Source: an uncultured Bacteroidales bacterium (GTDB lineage: Bacteria; Bacteroidota; Bacteroidia; Bacteroidales; Muribaculaceae). Taken from it: DNA of 64,000 nt. The position numbers and the translations under genes were made by a program. The stretch lies in contig UQDU01000006.1 of assembly GCA_900539915.1 (NCBI GenBank), positions 14,816-78,815 of the forward strand, read 5' to 3'. Shown in pieces: positions 52,042 to 61,299 of this stretch (position 1 is its first letter; each line of letters opens with the position of its first letter). Below the pieces are notes generated by a model. That model did not search any database. It was given only the letters and a program-made list of their open reading frames with translations, and had not been told where the DNA came from.

Positions 52042-53933
52042 ATTTAGCATCGTTTGATATATTTGACACTGCGTTGGTGCGCCGGTGCGGCCGTCCGGAT
52101 ATGATATGGCGGCTGATGGGTGCTGCTCTTTGGCCTGATGATCAGGCTCAGGCAGAAGCCTTCTATAATTGGCGTGCCTGTGCAGAGAAAGGGGCGTTGG
52201 CTACGATTGAATCTATATACTCTTCGGCCGAAGCTGGGTGCTTTGCTCCGTATAGTGCGGAAGACCTCAGACAAGCCGAGATGAAAGAGGAGAGCTGTCA
52301 GCTGTGTGTCAATCCGCATGTCAGAACCATAATTGAAAAGCATCGGGCTAAAGGTGACAGGATAATGTTTATCTCCGACATGTATCTTCCGTCGGATTTC
52401 CTTGCCGGAATACTGCGCCGCGAAGGCTGTCTTATGGGAGATGAGAAAGTGGTGGTGTCATGTGAAGCCGGTGCTTGCAAGCATCAAGGAGGGAAACTGT
52501 ATGCAGAAGTGGCCAAATCGGATGTGGCCCGACAGATTGACGGTTGGGTGCATTATGGTGATAATCAGTTCAGTGATGTACGCTATGCTCGCAAGCATGG
52601 TATTAAAGCCACCCATGTATCAGCGCCTTTTACCGAGACTGAGCAGCGATGGATGAGCATGGCGTCTTCGCTCCGTAACGGATGGCAGATGTCTGCATTG
52701 GCCGGCATTGCGAGGAATGTGAGACTTCAGTTCGGTGATACGCCGGCAGTGCGTATGGCAGCCGATTTCGTGTCTCCTGCCTATATCCCATATGTTCGGT
52801 TCGTCATTGAGGAAGCAAGACGCCGGGGTATCAAGAGGCTCTATTTTCTCAATCGTGACAGTTATATCTTATTGAAGATAGCCGAGAAAATACCACACGA
52901 GGGCATAGAACTGCGATATCTATATGTGTCACGTCGTTCGCTGATGGTGCCGTATCTGAGAGATTGCCGTGATGAGGACTATATAGCGATTGCTGACCGA
53001 AACAACCTCGTGGGTCGTGATTCTGACCATCTGCTGTGGCAGTTGCAATATACCCGTCAGCAGATGCAGGAAGAATATGGGGTGAATCTCCCCTTCGTGC
53101 GTATAGTCAATGCTTCACAGCAGCAGCAATTCATGGATACGCTATTTCGCCATGAACGTTTTACTCCTCGATTTAAAGAGAGAGCAGACCGACAGTTTGA
53201 ATTGATCAAGGAATATTTCCGACAGGAAGGACTGCTTGACGAAGACAAGACTGCGATGGTAGATGTCGGGTGGCTCGGCACATCTCGATTGATGATAAAC
53301 CGTCTGCTTAAGGATTGTGGGGGGCATCCTACTACATTTTTCTACATGGGTGTTCGACGTGACGTAATTTCTCCTTTGGAAGGCGACTATGTCTCTTATT
53401 TCCAGCCGGGACAGCTTGATACCAATGCTACGGCACTGATAGAAAATTATTTTTCTGCCTCCCCTTACCCGTCCACCGGGGCATATGCCCGAGACACGGA
53501 GACGGGCAGAATTGTTCCTGTGTTCTCAGACAATGGGAGCATGACGGAGACGCCGATAGTCAGAGCCAATGTCGGAGTCGTGGCTGCAATGACCTGGCAG
53601 ATTATCAATGCAGGGCTTGACGACAGCGGAATAATGTTTCGTTGGGCATCTGACTCGCTTGATACAATATCGCACCTAAAGGCTGACGATATTGATTTTA
53701 CGCCATTGCTTGAAGCAGATGTGTTTGACGGGGAGCCTACGGCTAAGCATCTCAATGTTATTGAGATTATGCGCATAGCTCTTTTGGGTGATAAAATTAC
53801 GATATTTGACGCTGCCAGTCTAAAGCTCTCTCTTGGGAGCAGGTTAGGAGCCCTTGTTACATGGTGCGGAGTGCGCACAAGACGTCTCAGGCGTATTCTT
53901 TACATGATTCGGACTGGTTTTAAGGGGGCATAA
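52038..53933 (+). CDS. HAD-superfamily hydrolase fused to a large second domain
   Basis: The first about 210 residues are a HAD domain: the nucleophile motif DIFDTALVRR (D7, D10), RIMFISDMYLPSDFLAGIL as motif II, and YGDNQFSDVRYARKHGI as motif IV with the metal Asp residues. The remaining about 420 residues (AYIPYVRFVIEEARRRGIKRLYFLNRDSYILLKIAEKI, MVDVGWLGTSRLMINRLL) form a second domain that I associate with the COG5610-type proteins of polysaccharide loci. Its reaction is unknown. There is no signal peptide. It is cotranscribed with the GT4 and next GT2 genes. Possible roles are phosphate removal or glycan modification; neither is shown. Confidence 0.8.
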   Translation: MNLASFDIFDTALVRRCGRPDMIWRLMGAALWPDDQAQAEAFYNWRACAEKGALATIESIYSSAEAGCFAPYSAEDLRQAEMKEESCQLCVNPHVRTIIEKHRAKGDRIMFISDMYLPSDFLAGILRREGCLMGDEKVVVSCEAGACKHQGGKLYAEVAKSDVARQIDGWVHYGDNQFSDVRYARKHGIKATHVSAPFTETEQRWMSMASSLRNGWQMSALAGIARNVRLQFGDTPAVRMAADFVSPAYIPYVRFVIEEARRRGIKRLYFLNRDSYILLKIAEKIPHEGIELRYLYVSRRSLMVPYLRDCRDEDYIAIADRNNLVGRDSDHLLWQLQYTRQQMQEEYGVNLPFVRIVNASQQQQFMDTLFRHERFTPRFKERADRQFELIKEYFRQEGLLDEDKTAMVDVGWLGTSRLMINRLLKDCGGHPTTFFYMGVRRDVISPLEGDYVSYFQPGQLDTNATALIENYFSASPYPSTGAYARDTETGRIVPVFSDNGSMTETPIVRANVGVVAAMTWQIINAGLDDSGIMFRWASDSLDTISHLKADDIDFTPLLEADVFDGEPTAKHLNVIEIMRIALLGDKITIFDAASLKLSLGSRLGALVTWCGVRTRRLRRILYMIRTGFKGA

Positions 53934-53937
53934 TGAT

Positions 53938-54804
53938 ATGATCGGCGTAGTAGTACTCAACTATAATTCAATATCTGATACGCTTAAATGCATGGACTTT
54001 TTGTCACGGCAAGAAGATGTCATATTGGATATTATAATAATAGATAACCACTCGGCTTCGTCAGAAGAAGTAACTGCGCTTCAGAAAATATGTGCAAAGA
54101 GAGGTGCCAGATTCAAGTGTGCAGCCAGCAACAATGGGTATAATGCCGGCAATAACATAGGTATCCGTATGGCGCTTGAGTCAGGCTGTGATGCAGTGTT
54201 GATTGCCAATCCAGACATGGAATTTCCAGATTCGCAATATGTCGCGACTCTTTACCATGAATTGATGTTGAGACCTGACTGTGCGGCTATCAGTGGAGCC
54301 ATAATAGGTCCAGATGGCAGACATCAAACTCCGATGACGCGCGATGGGGCTTGGACACAGAGTTTCTCTTGGCTCAAAATGGCTTTAACTCGGTCACGTA
54401 AGGATGCTGAGTCTGATGGAAATGCTGACTTTATCGATAATCCCTATGAGCCACATAATTGCGCTAAGCTAAGTGGGTGCTGCCTGATGCTATCATCAGC
54501 ATATCTCAAGAAGCATGGACTTATGGATGAGAACGTCTTCCTGTATTGCGAGGAGTCGATTCTGTCACGTCAGGTGGAATCTGTCGGCTATAAGATGTAC
54601 TACACTCCAGCTGTGAGTGCAGTTCACCGACATGTATCTGTCAAAAAAGGCGATCCGCGGCCACGATTCCGTCATTGGCGTGATTCCAGACTTTATTTTA
54701 TCAAGAAGTACAGTAGTTGGCCTTGGTATGGGCGCGTGCTTGCATCTCTGTCGTTCAGAATGTATGCCGGGGTTATGATAATGTTGAAATCCATACGGAA
54801 TTGA
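53938..54804 (+). CDS. glycosyltransferase family 2 (rhamnosyltransferase-like)
   Basis: A 288-residue GT-A protein beginning MIGVVVLNYNSISDTLKCMDFLSRQ, with IIDNHSAS, NNGYNAGNNIGIRMALESGCDAVLIANPDMEF in the WbbL-like arrangement, and KLSGCCLMLSSAYLKKHGLMDENVFLYCEE, the acceptor loop typical of rhamnosyl- and related transferases. The exact sugar cannot be deduced. The ATG lies 4 bp after the previous stop. Confidence 0.88.
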   Translation: MIGVVVLNYNSISDTLKCMDFLSRQEDVILDIIIIDNHSASSEEVTALQKICAKRGARFKCAASNNGYNAGNNIGIRMALESGCDAVLIANPDMEFPDSQYVATLYHELMLRPDCAAISGAIIGPDGRHQTPMTRDGAWTQSFSWLKMALTRSRKDAESDGNADFIDNPYEPHNCAKLSGCCLMLSSAYLKKHGLMDENVFLYCEESILSRQVESVGYKMYYTPAVSAVHRHVSVKKGDPRPRFRHWRDSRLYFIKKYSSWPWYGRVLASLSFRMYAGVMIMLKSIRN

Positions 54805-54832
54805 TATTCTTATAGATTTTTAGAGGGTATTT

Positions 54833-55870
54833 ATGTCTTCCGAACGTTTGAAATATATTGATATAGCCAAAGGATTGGCTATCATAAGTATTGTTCTATT
54901 GCATTTTTCCACAGGATTTATACCTCTGGATATCAATGTATTTATCGGGTCATATATGATAAGTATGTTTTATGTCACATCAGGATGGGTCAACGCATTG
55001 CAGAAAAGGCAACTGCCATTCAAGGAATTTTTACGCAAACGATGGTCTCAGCTCGGAGTCCCTTATATAGCATGGACTTTGATTATATTGATTTTTGATG
55101 GCATTTTGTGGGTGTTTGGTTATTATGACATGTATTTTGTTGCTCGCGAGTTGTATAAGTCTGTTATATTGCGTGGCATAGGAACCTTATGGTTTCTACC
55201 GGCTCTCTTCGGCGGGGAGCTGTTATGGTGGTGGGCACGACACGGACACTCGGGACTGAAATGTGTAATCATAACTATTGTGGTCTGTGTCATAATAGCA
55301 TGTTATGGAAGCATTCTCGGACCTCGAGATTCTATTCAGGCGAGCATTGTGGAAGCCCCGTTTAGGGTTATATTAAATGTGTCTAATGCATGGATTGGCA
55401 TAATGGCTGGATTTTGTTTTCATCGTTATGTCTTTGGCTGGATTCGCAATAGACATAAGATTGTCGTATTGATAGTCGGTTTTTTGATTGTACTTGCAGG
55501 ATGGTATTGTGCGTTTTGGCATCCTTTCCCTCGAATCTGGACTCTTGGTGCTCCTGTTTTGGCTCCCATAGGCCTGATTCTTATTATAATAGTACTTGAG
55601 ACCAGCCCGTTATTGCGTTACTTCAATTATTGGGGCCGCAATTCTATGGCTTTGATGGTAACGCACTTCAGCATATTGATTGTCCTCTGTGATATCGTAG
55701 TCCGGTTGATATGGGGACACCCGATGCGTGGTGGCTGGATTGCGCTGTCATTGTTTGGGCTTACCATGATTATAGAGTATTTCCTCGCTGAATGGCTATC
55801 ACGGAAATACCCCAAGATCTTAGGCATAAGAAGACATAAGGAGAGTAGTTCTATTGATAAAAAAGTTTAA
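54833..55870 (+). CDS. membrane acyltransferase (acyltransferase 3 family)
   Basis: The protein probably transfers an acetyl or similar group to a sugar of the surface glycan. The 345 residues form about ten membrane helices. The family start RLKYIDIAKGLAIISIVLLHFS has the catalytic His region, followed by YMISMFYVTSGW and FLRKRWSQLGVPY. The C-terminal end is basic. A second, separate acyltransferase is present at 58222, so two modifications are possible. AT-rich composition. Confidence 0.88.
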   Translation: MSSERLKYIDIAKGLAIISIVLLHFSTGFIPLDINVFIGSYMISMFYVTSGWVNALQKRQLPFKEFLRKRWSQLGVPYIAWTLIILIFDGILWVFGYYDMYFVARELYKSVILRGIGTLWFLPALFGGELLWWWARHGHSGLKCVIITIVVCVIIACYGSILGPRDSIQASIVEAPFRVILNVSNAWIGIMAGFCFHRYVFGWIRNRHKIVVLIVGFLIVLAGWYCAFWHPFPRIWTLGAPVLAPIGLILIIIVLETSPLLRYFNYWGRNSMALMVTHFSILIVLCDIVVRLIWGHPMRGGWIALSLFGLTMIIEYFLAEWLSRKYPKILGIRRHKESSSIDKKV

Positions 55871-55887
55871 TGTTATTATAACATCAC

Positions 55888-57225
55888 ATGGCTTATATTT
55901 CTGTCATTTTTTCCAGCATCTGGCATTTTATAAAAGGTTTTTTCCAACTGAGAAATTATAATTGGACCAATGCCGTTTTGTTCATGATAGTGCTGATGGT
56001 TATCCAGTATATTCCTTTGGAGGGCAGCGCAGGCGTTAGCCCGATTAAGGTTGCCATGATGGCTGTGATGCCAATAATTTTCCTTGCCAATTTTGATATC
56101 AATAAAGCCGTGGTATTCGGTGGATTGTATTGGGCCTGGATCTTTTATACAGCCTATTTCCTTCATCCATATAATTACCGTTCAAGCACTGTCATGTACT
56201 GTGCCATGTTCGTAGTGACATTTATGGTTTTTTATACGCTGATATATAATAAACATGTGCTCACCATAGATGTTTTTATTAATTTTATAAGATGCTTTAT
56301 CTTTGCTTACACAGGTCTGGCAATAATTCAGACTTTACTCCATATGGTCGGGATATGGAATCTCCCTTGGATGAACATGTGGATGTGGGTTGGAGACGAG
56401 ACGGGCATGCGTGTTAATAGTTTCTCTCAAGAACCTTCAACTTTTGCCCGAACTCTGTGGGTGCTATATTATGCCTACTTGAAGTGCAATGAATATCTCC
56501 AAGGCTCTAAAGTAACCATTTTCCAAGCATTTAAAGCACCTCATCTTCTTGTCTCTGTGTGTGTGTTACTTGATACGGCAATGATGGGATCCGCGACATG
56601 CTTTGCTTGCATGATGGTCGTATCTATTTATTTTCTTAGAGGTTATTATTTGTTCTTGTTGTTACCCATATTCATAGGCATTTTTTTCATTCTTAGAAAC
56701 GCGGAAATTAAACATTTTGAACGAGTCATTGCTACGGCTCAAGCCGCTTCTACCATGAATGCAAAAAATGTGAAAACCCAGGATACGTCCGCAGCTGTGC
56801 GTGTCGCCCCGATGGTAAATACATATGCAAATTTTGCGGAGGATATTGAAAAAGAGGTTTTCTGGATTGGCCATGGGTGTGATTATTCTCGAAGCTTCAA
56901 ATATGCGCCAGAAAAAAGAAAAATCGGAGATATAGATGACTATGGCTTCATAGCCTATATATTGAGCTTGATTCTGGTATTCGCTTGTTGTATTAGATTT
57001 AGATCTATCGCCACTATAATGTTTTTTTTGGGTCTTGCTGGCACAGGAACAAATAATTTTGCGTATTCATGGGGATTGCTTTATATTCTATGTGCGACAC
57101 GTTATTTCTACGAACAAAAGTCTCAATTAATGTTATATGATCATTCTTCCAACTATGAACTTGATGAAGAGAATTTAGATAATGATTCTAATTCCCCGAA
57201 TGCGGTTGCGAAAGATGAGTATTAA
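55888..57225 (+). CDS. O-antigen/capsule polymerase, Wzy type
   Basis: Wzy joins flipped repeat units in the periplasm. The 445-residue protein has about ten membrane helices, a periplasmic loop with VNSFSQEPSTFARTLWVLYYAY (the SxxxEPSxFA pattern seen in many Wzy-like proteins), and a second hydrophilic loop (about 275-345). Sequence conservation in this family is very poor, so the call rests on topology, the loop motif and the neighbours. It is the only polymerase candidate in the window. Confidence 0.75.
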   Translation: MAYISVIFSSIWHFIKGFFQLRNYNWTNAVLFMIVLMVIQYIPLEGSAGVSPIKVAMMAVMPIIFLANFDINKAVVFGGLYWAWIFYTAYFLHPYNYRSSTVMYCAMFVVTFMVFYTLIYNKHVLTIDVFINFIRCFIFAYTGLAIIQTLLHMVGIWNLPWMNMWMWVGDETGMRVNSFSQEPSTFARTLWVLYYAYLKCNEYLQGSKVTIFQAFKAPHLLVSVCVLLDTAMMGSATCFACMMVVSIYFLRGYYLFLLLPIFIGIFFILRNAEIKHFERVIATAQAASTMNAKNVKTQDTSAAVRVAPMVNTYANFAEDIEKEVFWIGHGCDYSRSFKYAPEKRKIGDIDDYGFIAYILSLILVFACCIRFRSIATIMFFLGLAGTGTNNFAYSWGLLYILCATRYFYEQKSQLMLYDHSSNYELDEENLDNDSNSPNAVAKDEY

Positions 57226-57259
57226 TCGGATAATTTGATAAAATCGCAAATAAACAACT

Positions 57260-58201
57260 ATGATTTCAATTACCAGCTTTGATAAACGTAGGAAATGGGA
57301 TAACAAGCGTAATAAAATTCTGGAAAAGTTAGGGTATTATGGGTTGTTCAATTTTTCGTTAGATTGTATTGCGAATTTGGTGCTTAGGGTTGTCTTTGTG
57401 CTATCTTGGTCAAAACCATCGCTTAAAAATGCTACTTGTAAGGAAGAAGATTTAGTAGTATCTCTTACATCTTTTCCAAAACGTATACAATATGTATGGC
57501 TTACAATTGAGACTTTATTACGCCAGAGAGTGTTGCCTTCGAAAATAGCATTATATTTATCTAAATGTCAATTCCCTAATGAACATTTAGATCTTCCAAA
57601 AAGTATAATAAAGCTGCAGAAACGAGGGCTTGATATACGGTTTGTTGATGACGATTTACGTTCTCATAAAAAATATTTATATGCGATGCGCGATTTTCCA
57701 GATAAATGTGTGATTACCGTTGATGATGATTGTCTCTATCCCGAAGACATCATTGAGTCTTTATGGAAGACGCACGTTAGATACCCTAACAGCATTGTGG
57801 GCAATTGGGCTAAACAGATCTATCCATGCATCCCTAAATATGAACATTGGCCGGCTATAAAAGGTGAACACGTTCACTATGACTATCTATTTGTTGGTTG
57901 TGCGGGTATTCTTTATCCTCCAGAATCTCTGCATTCTGATGCATTTAATGTCGGGTTAATTAAAAAACTTGCTTTTACTGCTGATGACATATGGCTTTCG
58001 TGCATGGCTCGTTTAAGAAAAACATCAATGGTTTCAACAACAAATGATTATCATCATCTAAGAGTAGTTATACCCGGTAATAACTCACTCCATACCGCCA
58101 ATGCAGTGGGCGGCAATCAAATGGTTGTCGATAACCTTAACAATTATTACTATACAAAAATCGGGAGAAGGCCTTTTGTCGATATGGTGGGTCATGACTG
58201 A
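57260..58201 (+). CDS. putative glycosyltransferase (GT-A like)
   Basis: A 313-residue protein with a short hydrophobic segment near 40-51, then DLVVSLTSFPKRIQYVWLTIETLLRQ, KRGLDIRFVDDDLRSHKK and CVITVDDDCLYPEDIIE, whose DDD is the likely metal site. HYDYLFVGCAGILYPPESLH and FTADDIWLSCMARL follow. This pattern occurs in glycosyltransferases of capsule loci, but I cannot place it in a numbered family. The donor is unknown. AT-rich. Confidence 0.72.
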   Translation: MISITSFDKRRKWDNKRNKILEKLGYYGLFNFSLDCIANLVLRVVFVLSWSKPSLKNATCKEEDLVVSLTSFPKRIQYVWLTIETLLRQRVLPSKIALYLSKCQFPNEHLDLPKSIIKLQKRGLDIRFVDDDLRSHKKYLYAMRDFPDKCVITVDDDCLYPEDIIESLWKTHVRYPNSIVGNWAKQIYPCIPKYEHWPAIKGEHVHYDYLFVGCAGILYPPESLHSDAFNVGLIKKLAFTADDIWLSCMARLRKTSMVSTTNDYHHLRVVIPGNNSLHTANAVGGNQMVVDNLNNYYYTKIGRRPFVDMVGHD

Positions 58202-58221
58202 TATTGATTCAGGAGATTCTT

Positions 58222-59199
58222 ATGAGTAATACTCAGCAACGATTAAATTATATTGACTTGGCAAAAGGTATATGTATTCTCCTTGTCATAATCGGTCATA
58301 CACATTTCCCCATATTTATACCTGGCCTGGATATGATTCGCATGCCTTTATATTTCATATTGTCTGGACTTTTCTTTAAAGATTATGGTGGGATTAAGGC
58401 ATTGTTTAAAAAGAAATTTAACAAAATCTTATTCCCGTTTATTTTTTTCTATCTTACGTCATATCTTATTTTTTATTTAACAGAATATGCGATTCCCAAT
58501 CTTATTATCTCAGATGCGAAGGGAATCTTAGATGTGTTTACTCAGAGACAATATTTTAATGGTCCTATCTGGTTTTTACTTTCGCTTTTTTTTGCAAATA
58601 TTATTTTTTGCATTATATCCTTACTGATAAAAAATCTATATATTCAATTGGTTATAGTTTTATGTATAGGTTATTGTGGGGTATGGCTCGGTAATAATTC
58701 AGTCTTTGTTCCATTAATGATTGATAGCTCACTGACTGCTTTGCCTTTTTTTTGGTTTGGATTTGTATTGAAAAAGACACCAATCCTTTATCCCAATAAA
58801 TATGATAAATTTAATGTACTCATTGCATTTATATTATATGGGATAGTTATCGCTTCATATTATTTATTAGGGAATATGCACATATCATTCCATTATAATT
58901 ATATTGAAGGATCTTACTCTTTAATTCTGATAATAGCATCATTTGGCGTTATATCTATTTTATTGCTCTGTAAGTCCATTAAGACGTTGCCTTTCCTGAC
59001 TTTTTTTGGTCGCTACTCTATAATTCCGTTGACTACTCATCATTTGGTATATCGTTCGTTACAACTGGTAATTCCTCACGATGAACTCTTTGGCGAGGCT
59101 ATAATAGCGTTCCTGACTGTCATGATATGTTTTGCATTAATACCGTTATTCATTAGGTTTATCCCATGGGCGGTAGCTCAGAAAGATATTTGGAAATGA
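58222..59199 (+). CDS. membrane acyltransferase (acyltransferase 3 family)
   Basis: A 325-residue integral membrane protein with QRLNYIDLAKGICILLVIIGHTHFP (catalytic His), MIRMPLYFILSGLFFKDYG, KKKFNKILFPFIFFYL and FFGRYSIIPLTTHHLVYR. It is a distant relative of the protein at 54833. The open frame reaches a TTG at 58204, but the ATG at 58222 has AGGAG six bases upstream and gives the family N-terminus. Its stop overlaps the next ATG (59196-59199). This gene is among the most AT-rich in the locus. Confidence 0.87.
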   Translation: MSNTQQRLNYIDLAKGICILLVIIGHTHFPIFIPGLDMIRMPLYFILSGLFFKDYGGIKALFKKKFNKILFPFIFFYLTSYLIFYLTEYAIPNLIISDAKGILDVFTQRQYFNGPIWFLLSLFFANIIFCIISLLIKNLYIQLVIVLCIGYCGVWLGNNSVFVPLMIDSSLTALPFFWFGFVLKKTPILYPNKYDKFNVLIAFILYGIVIASYYLLGNMHISFHYNYIEGSYSLILIIASFGVISILLLCKSIKTLPFLTFFGRYSIIPLTTHHLVYRSLQLVIPHDELFGEAIIAFLTVMICFALIPLFIRFIPWAVAQKDIWK

Positions 59200-60170
59200 C
59201 AACATTTATTGATTTGACATTGGCCATCTGCATTTATAACAAGGAGGAGTGGATTGCAGAGACTCTTGATAGCGTGATGTGTCAGACGGCAAAAGATTTC
59301 AGGCTGCTGATTATTGACGATGCTTCTACCGATGAGTCTGTAGGTGTCGTGGAACAGTATTTCAGTCAGTATCCTCGTCAATACGATTTAATTAGGCTGG
59401 AATCCAATCATGGCATAGGCTATTGTCGGTATCTTGCCGAGCGGAAGGCAACCACTCGTTATCTGATGTTTCTTGATTCGGACGATGTACTGGTGCCTAC
59501 AGCTATTGCTAAAATGTGGCAAAAAATACAGTCTGATACTGATTTGATGGCTGTCGGATGTCATTTGGCATATGTTGATCAAAACACGTCGCTTATAGGC
59601 GGAGGTCTATATCTCGGCGCTGCGACTAAAGAGGAATTTTATGAAAAGGCGGCTTCAAAAAAACTGATTTTCATGCAGCCCACAGCAATATATGATAGGG
59701 AGGCAGCTCTCAGTGTCGGGGGATATTCCGTAGAAGGATTTCCTGACGGGAAGCCCCGATATCAGGATTTTTGTGAGGACTTGGATTTATGGACCCGCAT
59801 GAGTGATCTTTACACTGAGGGTAAAGCTATTATCGTTATACCAGAGGTGCTGGCTTATTATCGCAAACTTGGCACTGGGCTCTCATCCAATACGCTTCCG
59901 ATGCTTCTCAAAATGAGGTGGGTGAAACGTTGTCTGATAGACCGGCGAGAGGGCCGTGCACCGCTGTGTTTCAAAGACTGGTTGGAACGATATCCTGAGA
60001 AGGATATGAGACAGTTGCATAAGGAGGCCAAGGCCACTGATTATCTCCGGCGAGGGGCATTGCGTCTGCATCGTGGAAATCCTTTCGGTTTAGTTGATGT
60101 CGCCTACAGCATCATTCTGAGGCCGAGTTATTTCATCGATAAACTTAATAAAAATCTATTGTCTCGTTAA
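59196..60170 (+). CDS. glycosyltransferase family 2
   Basis: From the ATG at 59196, which overlaps the preceding stop, the protein has 324 residues. It starts DLTLAICIYNKEEWIAETLDSVMCQTAKDFRLLIIDDASTDES, has the metal motif YLMFLDSDDVLVPTAI (about 89-104) and QDFCEDLDLWTRMSD in the acceptor half. An upstream in-frame ATG at 59166 would overlap the acyltransferase gene by 34 bp and is less likely. Base composition returns towards the genome average in this gene. Confidence 0.9.
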   Translation: MTTFIDLTLAICIYNKEEWIAETLDSVMCQTAKDFRLLIIDDASTDESVGVVEQYFSQYPRQYDLIRLESNHGIGYCRYLAERKATTRYLMFLDSDDVLVPTAIAKMWQKIQSDTDLMAVGCHLAYVDQNTSLIGGGLYLGAATKEEFYEKAASKKLIFMQPTAIYDREAALSVGGYSVEGFPDGKPRYQDFCEDLDLWTRMSDLYTEGKAIIVIPEVLAYYRKLGTGLSSNTLPMLLKMRWVKRCLIDRREGRAPLCFKDWLERYPEKDMRQLHKEAKATDYLRRGALRLHRGNPFGLVDVAYSIILRPSYFIDKLNKNLLSR

Positions 60171-60179
60171 ACCTCCGAT

Positions 60180-61292
60180 ATGTCACGTCCACGAATACTT
60201 GCATTCTATCTTCCGCAATATTATCCTACTGCGACCAATGACAAATGGTATGGTCAGGGATTTACCGAATGGACTAATGTAGGCAAAGCGATGCCTTTGT
60301 TTCGAGGACATTATCAGCCGCATGTGCCTGCTGATTTGGGATATTATGACTTACGTAATGTAGAGACACAGCGTAAACAATCTCAATTAGCCAAAAAAGC
60401 AGGTATTGATGGTTTCGTATATTATCATTACTGGTTTGGAGACGGTGACATGGAACTTGACATCCCATTTCGCCACCTTGTAAGGGATAAGGAAAATGAT
60501 TTTCCGTTCTGTCTATGCTGGGCTAACCAATCATGGTATTCAAAATTCTGGAATAATGACGCGGCATGTGAGGCCAGGCTCGTGAAAGAACAGAAATATG
60601 ATGATGACGACGGCATATGCCGTCACTTTGAATACCTCAAGGAGGCATTCAAAGATTCCCGTTACATACGTGTGGATGGTAAGCCATTGTTTATGATATA
60701 TCGTCCGCTGGAATATCCTGGCGTTAGGCACTTCATGGAAAAATGGAATGAACTTGGACGCAAGCATTTGGGTTGTGAGTTTTATTTTGTAGGGCAGACC
60801 ATTGGTGATGAGGCTGCTGCAAAGCGGTGTATGGATGCCGGAATGGAGGGGGTTAACATCGCACGTCTCAGTGAATACACGAGGCATTTCCCATATAACT
60901 CACCGATACTTAAATACTATCATAAATTCCTCCGTCTGCTTGGGAGAGCTCCATATCACTATGAGTATCGGAGGGTTAGCAGATATTTTATAGAAAAGAA
61001 CGGAATAGAGACCAAGGATGGTTTCTTTCCAACCCTGATTCCTAATTGGGATCATAGTCCCAGAAGTGGCAAACGGGGGTCTGTGTTTCACAATTCTGCT
61101 CCATGTTTCTTTAAAGATCATGCAATAGAGTGTCTTGAAGCTGTAAAGGATAAAGAGGGAGATAGAAATCTCGTATTTTTGAAAAGCTGGAATGAATGGG
61201 GCGAGGGTAATCATATGGAACCTGATTTAAAATATGGGATGGGATACATAAATGCTTTGAAAGAAGCTGTGGATTTTGTGTTTAAAAAATGA
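60180..61292 (+). CDS. WbsX-family protein (GH99-like)
   Basis: WbsX proteins occur in O-antigen and capsule loci and resemble GH99 endo-mannosidase-like enzymes; they are often annotated as glycosyltransferases. The 370-residue protein has ILAFYLPQYYPTATND, GQGFTEWTNVGKA, FRGHYQPHVPADLGYYDLR, GIDGFVYYHYWFGD, CWANQSW and the C-terminal FLKSWNEWGEGNHMEPDL with the likely catalytic acidic residues. No signal peptide is present, so it acts in the cytoplasm. It lies 9 bp after the previous gene. Confidence 0.9.
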   Translation: MSRPRILAFYLPQYYPTATNDKWYGQGFTEWTNVGKAMPLFRGHYQPHVPADLGYYDLRNVETQRKQSQLAKKAGIDGFVYYHYWFGDGDMELDIPFRHLVRDKENDFPFCLCWANQSWYSKFWNNDAACEARLVKEQKYDDDDGICRHFEYLKEAFKDSRYIRVDGKPLFMIYRPLEYPGVRHFMEKWNELGRKHLGCEFYFVGQTIGDEAAAKRCMDAGMEGVNIARLSEYTRHFPYNSPILKYYHKFLRLLGRAPYHYEYRRVSRYFIEKNGIETKDGFFPTLIPNWDHSPRSGKRGSVFHNSAPCFFKDHAIECLEAVKDKEGDRNLVFLKSWNEWGEGNHMEPDLKYGMGYINALKEAVDFVFKK

Positions 61293-61299
61293 GGTGAAA

